From Bacillota bacterium (GTDB lineage: Bacteria; Bacillota_E; Sulfobacillia; Sulfobacillales; Sulfobacillaceae), in the NCBI GenBank assembly GCA_021820645.1, contig JAKADJ010000158.1:1-5983 (forward strand): 5,983 nt of DNA. The letters run 5' to 3'. A model generated the notes under the pieces. That model did no database searches, was not told the origin of the DNA, and saw nothing but the letters and a program-made list of their open reading frames with translations. The translations under genes were made by a program, and so were the position numbers. This document shows positions 1 to 4,622 of the stretch, piece by piece (positions within the stretch are counted from its first letter, which is position 1; each line of letters starts with the position of its first letter).

Positions 1-432
1 GGAGATATCTTCGGTCGCGTCTAATGCTTGCGGGCCCATAGACTTGGCTTGATCAATCAAAAAGCAATGCACTAGGTTATTTGAGGTGGCCGGATTCGGG
101 TGAAACCTTCCTAAGAAAACGGGAGGCTTTGCCGATGCATAACCCGTCTCTTCCCGTACTTCTCGTACAATCGCATCCTCCGGGGCTTCCGCGGGCTCCA
201 TCATGCCGCCCGGTATTTCTCGCATGATGGACTCCACGCCATGTCGATATTGTTGCAACAATACGATGCGGCGCTCAGTCGTCACCACCAGCGCGTTGAC
301 CCAGTCCCCGTATTCATTCACATAGTAGTCAATTTCTTGTCCGCTGGGGAGTCGGCACCGATCCCGACGTAGCGTGTTATAGGGCGCATTCTTTACGACA
401 TATTTACGGGAGATCACGGTCCATTTTTGCAT
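1..432 (-). CDS. Nudix hydrolase, ADP-ribose pyrophosphatase-like (partial, C-terminus off the left edge)
   Basis: Read on the minus strand from ATG at 432-430, the frame stays open for 144 codons to the window edge, so the C-terminus is missing. A perfect Nudix box (G-x5-E-x7-R-E-U-x-E-E-x-G-U) spans residues 76-98, with the metal-binding REVREE core at 90-95. It is preceded by QQYRHG (60-65) and EIPGG (72-76), and followed by FHPNPATSNN and a DATED segment. That layout is typical of the ADP-ribose pyrophosphatase (NudF-like) branch, which hydrolyses ADP-ribose and related nucleoside diphosphate sugars to AMP plus a sugar phosphate, in the cytoplasm with Mg2+. Members are usually about 180 residues, so some 35-40 are probably lost. 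The start is supported by an AGGTGG site 8 nt upstream. The gene is divergent from the next Nudix gene. The family call is firm. The substrate is inferred. Confidence 0.93.
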   Translation of the reverse strand, partial: MQKWTVISRKYVVKNAPYNTLRRDRCRLPSGQEIDYYVNEYGDWVNALVVTTERRIVLLQQYRHGVESIMREIPGGMMEPAEAPEDAIVREVREETGYASAKPPVFLGRFHPNPATSNNLVHCFLIDQAKSMGPQALDATEDIS

Positions 433-440
433 GGATGCTA

Positions 441-446
441 CCACCT
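441..446 (-). promoter_or_regulatory. Ribosome binding site of the left Nudix gene
   Basis: On the minus strand this reads AGGTGG, 8 nt before the ATG at 432. It is a good Shine-Dalgarno match at normal spacing and supports that start codon. Confidence 0.7.
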
Positions 447-467
447 ATCCTGAGATTTCTTAGTGCC

Positions 468-498
468 ATCATACCGCTCTTGGGTACCGTTCCGCCAA
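468..498 (-). promoter_or_regulatory. Candidate sigma-70-type promoter for the left Nudix gene
   Basis: On the minus strand a -10-like TATGAT (468-473, five of six consensus bases) lies 19 nt downstream of a -35-like TTGGCG (493-498). The predicted transcript would begin around 460 and carry a leader of roughly 30 nt containing the AGGTGG site. The -10 element is good. The -35 is weak and the spacer is longer than the ideal 17 nt. Confidence 0.35.
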
Positions 499-581
499 TC
501 GCCGGACAGTGGTTTTACCAACGTGGGTTGGAGCAGTCTGTTTCTGAATACGATGAAATCGCGGTCAAACCGTTCATCCCA

Positions 582-590
582 TGATATGGT
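582..590 (+). promoter_or_regulatory. Candidate extended -10 element for the right Nudix gene
   Basis: TGATATGGT has the extended -10 form TG-n followed by a hexamer matching TATAAT at four positions. It lies about 43 nt before the GTG at 633. No clear -35 is seen 16-18 nt upstream, as is tolerated for extended -10 promoters. This is a weak, sequence-only prediction. Confidence 0.28.
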
Positions 591-632
591 AGGGATGGCT
601 CATTAACTTCTTTTGGGAAGGACCGTGCCCTT

Positions 633-1133
633 GTGACGATTCGCCTTCGCCAGATGGCGACCGCGTTTTTGTGTAATGGATCGGATTGGCTACTGATGCA
701 ACGCGCCGAGACCCGCACCTTAGCACCCGGATTGTGGGCTGGTGTGGGAGGGCACTTGGAACCTCACGAAATTAGTGACCCCGAACAGGCGGCACTTCGT
801 GAAGTGGAGGAAGAGACGGGAATACGCAGAGACCAGATCCGGGATTTTCGGCTCCAGGCCCTCATCCATCGGAGACGAGCCGATGAAATTCGCGTCCAAT
901 ATCTTTATTTAGGGGTGGTGTCCCATCGTCGCGTGAGAGACACCGAAGAAGGCACGCTCCACTGGGTGCCGGAGAAAGAAATTTTGACAAAGAGCATGGC
1001 CGCGTCCACCCGATTCTTTTTGGAAAGATACGTTAAAAACGGTCCGTCTAATACGGTTTGGGTGGGGACTTTAGGCAACGACGACGCCTGGCCCACGGTT
1101 CAGTGGGCACTGCTCCAAGACTGGGAACCGTGA
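633..1133 (+). CDS. Nudix hydrolase, MutT-like with an expanded Nudix box
   Basis: A complete 166-residue cytoplasmic protein. The Nudix box runs from G40 to I64: GGHLEPHE (39-46), then REVEEETGI (56-64). The gap between the first conserved Glu and the REUxEE core is nine residues instead of the textbook seven. This GGHLEPHE-x9-REVEEETG form recurs in a group of small bacterial Nudix proteins, so I take it as a subfamily trait and not damage. The core residues E57, E60 and E61 that bind the divalent metal are present. GLWAGVGG before the box is typical of MutT/NUDT-like folds acting on nucleoside triphosphates or related diphosphates; the substrate cannot be named. The start is GTG, with a purine-rich GGGAAGGA at 615-622, about 10 nt upstream. 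It is not closely related to the divergent left Nudix protein, so the pair is not a recent duplication. An alpha/beta hydrolase follows after about 98 bp. Confidence 0.92.
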   Translation: MTIRLRQMATAFLCNGSDWLLMQRAETRTLAPGLWAGVGGHLEPHEISDPEQAALREVEEETGIRRDQIRDFRLQALIHRRRADEIRVQYLYLGVVSHRRVRDTEEGTLHWVPEKEILTKSMAASTRFFLERYVKNGPSNTVWVGTLGNDDAWPTVQWALLQDWEP

Positions 1134-1231
1134 TGGGTGCTGTTGCTGGGCCATCCGGTATTTGTTTGGGCCCCAAGCAGGGCGACTTGGACTGGGGTCC
1201 CGATGCCACATCAATCGCTAAGAAGAAAGCC

Positions 1232-2083
1232 ATGGCTGAACAATTTCTGACGGTAGAGGGAAGACGGCTGCGCGTGGTGACAGAAACCCATGATTTACGT
1301 AGTCCATGGCTCGTTCTATGGCCGGGACTGGGCGGGACGGCGGAAGAGTTCCGTCGTGTCTTAAGAGAAGGGCCACATCATGGATACAACGTCGCTGCTT
1401 TGGATCCCCCTGGCCATGGTTAGTCGGATGCTTGGGAGAACTGGAATGACCGGGTCGTTTCATCGGTCTGGAATGCCGTGCTGGATGCACTGTCTCCGGC
1501 CAGTCCTCCCATTTTGGGAGGTCATTCGGCCGGAGCGTACTTTGCGCTCAACTGGGTTCTCCAAAACCCAACCTGCGGAGGGTTGGTCCTCTTAGAAGGC
1601 GGGTACCTGGATCCGGTTCCGGATGGGACGGATCTGCATGACTTGGCCCGGCAAAATCAGGACTACCTGGCATCGAGGCGATTTTTATCGTGGGAGACAT
1701 TTTTCGAGGCCGAGCGCGACGCGGCACGTCACTGGGATCACGATGCGGAGGTGATGTTGCAATCTCAAATGATAGAATACGGTGGAGCAGTCGTGCCCCG
1801 CATCCGTGTCGATACCGCCAATCAGGTGATGTCGGCGCTAGCGCCCTATCGGGTGCAGGATATTACGCTGGTCTCCTGTCCAGCGCTGCTAGTGATGGCC
1901 ACCCTTCCCACTGAAATGGCACCCCAACGCAGGGAGGGGGCCGCCAAGCTTCGCGACAAGATACCGGGGCTAGAGGTGGTTGAGGTGCCGGATGCGGGGC
2001 ATGACCTTCTACTAGATAACCCGACGGCTGTGTCTCAATGCGTGTGGGAGTTTTTATCCCGGATAAACTCACCCACAACCTAG
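1232..2083 (+). pseudogene. Alpha/beta hydrolase interrupted by one in-frame TAG
   Basis: The reading frame from ATG 1232 to TAG 2081-2083 would encode 283 residues, the normal size for an alpha/beta-fold hydrolase, but codon 64 (1421-1423) is TAG. Either side is clearly one protein: a beta-strand and oxyanion-type segment LVLWPGLGG (27-35), the DPPGHG motif (58-63) cut just before SDAW, the nucleophile elbow GGHSAG with Ser99 (codon at 1526), and a C-terminal DAGHDLLLDNP with likely catalytic His257 (codon at 2000). The third catalytic residue is unclear; the strand before it reads LLVMATLPTE, where Asp is usual and a Glu is the nearest acid. Members include esterases, lactonases, C-C hydrolases and peptidases, so the substrate is unknown. 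The start is uncertain: ATG 1232 fits the fold but has only a weak AGAAGAAAG upstream. An in-frame ATG at 1133 overlaps the preceding stop (TGATG) and would add 33 residues that do not look like part of the domain. As read, translation stops before the nucleophile, giving an inactive 63-residue peptide unless the TAG is a sequencing error or is suppressed. Confidence 0.82.
2043..2077. repeat. 35-bp imperfect inverted repeat at the end of the hydrolase gene
   Basis: TGTGGG (2043-2048) pairs with CCCACA (2072-2077), and TTTATCC (2053-2059) pairs with GGATAAA (2061-2067). A 4x4 internal region between them holds one further G-C pair. In RNA the tip would open to a three-base loop. It covers the last codons before the stop at 2081. 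No U-run follows on either strand, so it does not look like a standard intrinsic terminator. It could protect the 3' end of the message or be chance within coding sequence. Confidence 0.45.
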
Positions 2084-2189
2084 CATGGAACAGCGTAATC
2101 CCCATGAGATGGTTTTAGGTGGTGATTTGAAGGATTGATTGCCGGAGCATTGAAATGGGGCAAGGCCGGTGGTGGTCCTGGTTAAACGA

Positions 2190-2216
2190 TTGGCGTGGAT
2201 TGGTGCTCGATATCAT
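2190..2216 (+). promoter_or_regulatory. Candidate promoter for the acetyltransferase
   Basis: TTGGCG (2190-2195) and TATCAT (2211-2216, five of six -10 consensus bases) are separated by 15 nt, which is short. The -10 is embedded in the perfect 10-bp palindrome TATCATGATA (2211-2220). The location, 31 nt before the ATG, is reasonable. The short spacer keeps confidence low. Confidence 0.25.
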
Positions 2217-2229
2217 GATAGCTCTTTTA

Positions 2230-2236
2230 AGGGAGG
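2230..2236 (+). promoter_or_regulatory. Strong ribosome binding site of the acetyltransferase
   Basis: AGGGAGG is a near-ideal Shine-Dalgarno sequence. It ends 10 nt before the ATG at 2247 and decides that start over the upstream in-frame GTG at 2169. Confidence 0.85.
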
Positions 2237-2246
2237 TAAAGATGAC

Positions 2247-2741
2247 ATGCCTAAATTAAGGTCCGGCCCTTTGTCCGTAAGACTGAGACCGCTAACCCTC
2301 CCTGACGACATTGCCTTGGCGATGCCGTGGTATGCCGATCCGGACGTGTTGCATTTTTCCGAAGGGACGACGGTGCCCTTTGATGCGGATCGAATCGAAG
2401 GCATGTATCGCTGGCTATCCGTACGCGGACAAGTGTTTATCATCGAAGTGTGCGATGGTGGCTGGACCGCTGTGGGGGATATTAGCCTTTGTGAGAATTT
2501 AATGCCGATTGTCATCGGGGACGCGCGTTACCGTGGGCGTGGAGTGGGAAGTCAGGCGTTAGGGCTTCTGATTGAGGAGGCCAAGACACTGGGTTGGACC
2601 AAGCTCGTGGCCCATCAAATTTTCTCTTTTAACGAGCGCTCGCTGAAACTATTTGAGAAGTTCGGGTTTCGTAAAACAGACACCGGGGTCGATAGTCAGG
2701 GTCGTGAATTCTTTCGCTATGAAAAGGAATTATCGGGTTGA
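2247..2741 (+). CDS. GNAT-family N-acetyltransferase
   Basis: A complete 164-residue cytoplasmic enzyme that should transfer an acetyl group from acetyl-CoA to an amine. The N-terminus, VRLRPLTLPDDIALAMPWYA (11-30), is the usual opening of RimJ/RimL- and AAC(6')-like GNAT proteins. Motif A, the pyrophosphate-binding loop R-x-x-G-x-G, is seen as R96-G-R-G99-V-G101, followed by the helix SQALGLLIEEAK (102-113). Motif B is NERSLKLFEKFGF (129-141), the typical N-x-x-S-x-x-x-x-x-x-x-x-G-F end of the fold. Length matches the family. The acceptor could be a ribosomal-protein N-terminus, an aminoglycoside-like antibiotic or a small metabolite; the sequence does not decide. Its strong ribosome binding site and the 163-bp gap upstream suggest independent expression from the broken hydrolase gene. 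The stop is TGA at 2739-2741. Confidence 0.92.
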   Translation: MPKLRSGPLSVRLRPLTLPDDIALAMPWYADPDVLHFSEGTTVPFDADRIEGMYRWLSVRGQVFIIEVCDGGWTAVGDISLCENLMPIVIGDARYRGRGVGSQALGLLIEEAKTLGWTKLVAHQIFSFNERSLKLFEKFGFRKTDTGVDSQGREFFRYEKELSG

Positions 2742-3000
2742 CCGGGCTAACACAGCGATGCGTAAAAAGAGACTCATGCAAAGAGTGACCAAGCCGGCTA
2801 TGCGTCTAAGCTCCCCGGAATTTACCTTCCTGGCTGACCGTGCTCTCATTGGATCAATTGGTTCATCACACGGGTACGGCCTCCACGTGCCCGTGGTGCA
2901 TGCCCGGTAACAATTTTTATAGGCCGTGATCCAAATTACCCTCCTCTCTCGTCATTGATACGTGAGCCAAGCAATACGCGTAGTCAAAAGATGATAAGGT
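2742..3000. other. Intergenic region between the acetyltransferase and the ABC operon
   Basis: This 259-bp stretch has no gene I can support. A reading frame ending at 2910 overlaps the acetyltransferase out of phase, has no ribosome binding site and does not resemble a protein family. Near 2869-2896 there are two competing short hairpins: CACGGG (2869-2874) with CCCGTG (2890-2895), and CCACG (2883-2887) with CGTGG (2892-2896). A TTTTT run lies at 2914-2918. The run is too far from either stem for a clear terminator. The region must also hold the ABC operon promoter, but I find no good -35/-10 pair; TTGATA at 2955-2960 lacks a partner. Confidence 0.5.
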
Positions 3001-3912
3001 GTGATAACTACGGAACTGGTCGCCGAGGGCATTTGCAAAAATTATGGGCGCAAAACGGTTTTAGATAACGTGGATTTGGTGATTGGATCTGGCATCCACG
3101 GGTTATTGGGCAACAATGGGGCCGGCAAATCTACCCTGATTAAGATACTGGCAACCGTCGCTCCAGCCAGCCATGGGGTAGTGCGGTATGGTCAGTTCTC
3201 ACGTCCGCGCCAGGATCATCAGATTCGACAGTGTTTAGGGTATCTCCCGCAACAATATGGATTACTCGAACACCTGACACCGCGTGAGTACCTCGCCTAT
3301 GCGGGCCGCATGAAGGGCGCCTCGCCTCGGGATGAACGGTTTTCCCCCGACTACTGGCTAGACCAAGTGGGGCTTGCGGACGTTGCTGGCCGCGGCATTG
3401 GTGGCTTATCTGGTGGCATGAAGCAACGACTCGCCATCGCTCAGGCTATGATGGGGAATCCGAGCCTACTAATATTAGACGAACCGACCGCAGGGTTGGA
3501 TCCGGACGAACGGGTCCGCTTTCGTAACTTAATCCAGGAATTTGGCCGCCATGCCACGGTGCTCCTTTCTACGCACATTGTGTCCGATGTGGAGCACATG
3601 GCACAGCGCATCACCATCATGCATCAGGGCCACATCGTGGCCCAAGGACCACCCCAGGAACTCGCGGACCGTGCCCGGGGTCGAGTGTATGAAGTCATCT
3701 TGTCCACGGACGATTGGGAGTTCCAGCGTACGCAGTGGATGGATCGTCACCGATCTCCTGCCCAGGGTGTGGTGGCCAGCATTGTTCAAGAAACCAGCGG
3801 CGTTCGTATCCGACTCGTTTCCGATTCACCGCCCCCAGAGGCCTGTCCTGTGCTCGAGCCGGGATTAGAGGATGGGTACTTAGTGTGCACCACGTTGGGG
3901 TCTACGCCATGA
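3001..3912 (+). CDS. ABC transporter ATP-binding protein, ABC-2 (NatA/BcrA-like) type
   Basis: A complete 303-residue nucleotide-binding subunit that would power the two permeases encoded next. All hallmarks are present: Walker A GNNGAGKST (37-45), Q-loop in YLPQQYG (81-87), signature LSGGMKQR (136-143), Walker B LLILDE (156-161) followed by PTAGLDP, and the H-loop His192 in LLSTH. The ATPase core ends near residue 220. A further ~80 residues form a C-terminal extension, as in many ABC-2 ATPases involved in drug, sodium or polysaccharide export. The start is forced: a TAA in frame lies at 2995-2997, and the first beta-strand (TELVAEGICKNYG) begins almost at once, so GTG 3001 is the only reasonable start. 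It has a poor ribosome binding site, with AAGG at 2996-2999 only 1 nt away. The stop TGA (3910-3912) overlaps the ATG of the first permease as ATGA. Cargo is unknown. Confidence 0.95.
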   Translation: MITTELVAEGICKNYGRKTVLDNVDLVIGSGIHGLLGNNGAGKSTLIKILATVAPASHGVVRYGQFSRPRQDHQIRQCLGYLPQQYGLLEHLTPREYLAYAGRMKGASPRDERFSPDYWLDQVGLADVAGRGIGGLSGGMKQRLAIAQAMMGNPSLLILDEPTAGLDPDERVRFRNLIQEFGRHATVLLSTHIVSDVEHMAQRITIMHQGHIVAQGPPQELADRARGRVYEVILSTDDWEFQRTQWMDRHRSPAQGVVASIVQETSGVRIRLVSDSPPPEACPVLEPGLEDGYLVCTTLGSTP

Positions 3913-4622
3913 TCGTTGTATGGTGGGCAGAGACGGTGCGTCTCTTTCATGCGGGAGCCCAATGGATCACGATGGCACTCATCGTGATAGGGATCTTCGT
4001 CTGGTTTTTACCGGGTAAGCCCCAAAGGCCTTTGCTGGCATCCGCATTAATTAAGGCTCCCGGATGGTCTTCGGTCGGCGCGATGGGATATGCCGACGTT
4101 TTAGATGTGGTAATCCCCTGGGCGACCGTGGGCGCTTTGCTCTTACTTGAGTATGACTGCAAGGACGGTCAACGCAGCCTTCTCTTGGCATGGCCCACAG
4201 GCACCGCGTCATGGGTGCTGGCTCGCTTCCTGGCAGTGAGCGGTTGGGGTTTTGGATGGGTGCTGCTGGCGGCCACCCTTCCGGGATGGCTCGGCGAGCC
4301 GGTGATTTTGGGACGCGCCGTGGCACTGGTGGTGCCCGTCGTGGTTTTCCTTACCGGCATCACCTTTGTTGTCACGGAGATCTTTCACGATCCTTGGGTT
4401 GGGGTGACTGTATGCCTGGTGGTGAGTGTTTTGGGGTTTGGCATCCGTGGCTTTCCTTTTGCCAACGCTGGTCAATTAGACGTGTTTAGTGCACGTAACC
4501 ACCCCTGGTCCCCGGCCTTGCTGCGCGGCGAGTATGGCCTTTTGGGATTAGGATTGCTGTGCTTGGGAGTCGCTTGGATAGCCTTTGGAGTTCATCGAAA
4601 GCGGGGGACATATCAACTATGA
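3909..4622 (+). CDS. ABC-2 type permease, first subunit (six predicted helices)
   Basis: A complete 237-residue integral membrane protein. Hydrophobic segments lie at about 17-35, 62-81, 101-124, 135-156, 161-180 and 209-227, the six-helix layout of ABC-2 membrane subunits. Between helices 2 and 3, EYDCKDGQRSLLLAWPT (81-97) is the cytoplasmic segment typical of ABC-2 permeases, and LLAWPT recurs as ILRAWPT in the next gene product. I place the start at ATG 3909, which overlaps the ATPase stop (ATGA). The frame is open further upstream, but only inside the ATPase gene, so longer starts are unlikely. The ribosome binding site is weak, and translation probably depends on coupling to the ATPase. 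The stop TGA (4620-4622) overlaps the next start in the same ATGA arrangement. The role as a transporter half is inferred from position and topology; sequence conservation is low, as usual for this family. Confidence 0.85.
   Translation: MIVVWWAETVRLFHAGAQWITMALIVIGIFVWFLPGKPQRPLLASALIKAPGWSSVGAMGYADVLDVVIPWATVGALLLLEYDCKDGQRSLLLAWPTGTASWVLARFLAVSGWGFGWVLLAATLPGWLGEPVILGRAVALVVPVVVFLTGITFVVTEIFHDPWVGVTVCLVVSVLGFGIRGFPFANAGQLDVFSARNHPWSPALLRGEYGLLGLGLLCLGVAWIAFGVHRKRGTYQL

Larger units (their letters stand above)
433..632. other. Divergent intergenic region between two Nudix genes
   Basis: This 200-bp stretch separates two genes transcribed away from each other, so it should carry promoters for both directions. 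I see a candidate for each (468-498 minus, 582-590 plus). I see no convincing operator, small ORF or structured RNA. Short minus-strand reading frames here look like chance. Confidence 0.6.
2084..2246 (+). other. Short intergenic region before the acetyltransferase
   Basis: This 163-bp gap holds no supported gene. An upstream in-frame GTG at 2169 would extend the acetyltransferase by 26 residues, but that extension has no family character and ignores the strong ribosome binding site at 2230-2236. The gap probably carries the acetyltransferase promoter near 2190-2216. Confidence 0.5.

Noticed and set aside
515..718. A 67-codon minus-strand reading frame in the divergent region
   Set aside because: It overlaps the start of the plus-strand Nudix gene, has low-complexity composition and no domain.
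1058..1232. Hydrolase start at ATG 1058, inside the Nudix gene
   Set aside because: This would overlap 76 bases of a confidently called gene in another frame, and the added residues look like shadow translation.
1478..2083. The C-terminal part of the hydrolase as a separate 201-residue gene
   Set aside because: It starts inside the alpha/beta hydrolase, lacks the first beta-strands and the oxyanion segment, has no ribosome binding site, and is in the same frame as the part before the TAG. It is better read as one interrupted gene.
2653..2910. A possible small gene of 85 codons between the acetyltransferase and the ABC operon
   Set aside because: It overlaps the acetyltransferase out of frame, has no ribosome binding site before its ATG codons, and its product shows no recognisable domain.
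2869..2920. Intrinsic terminator after the acetyltransferase
   Set aside because: Hairpin arms at 2869-2896 are short and mutually exclusive, and the TTTTT at 2914-2918 lies about 18 nt after the nearest stem, so it is not a proper stem plus U-tract.
2955..2999. Promoter for the ABC operon (TTGATA at 2955 with GATAAG at 2994)
   Set aside because: The spacing is 33 nt, far from the 16-18 nt expected, and no other -10-like hexamer sits correctly.
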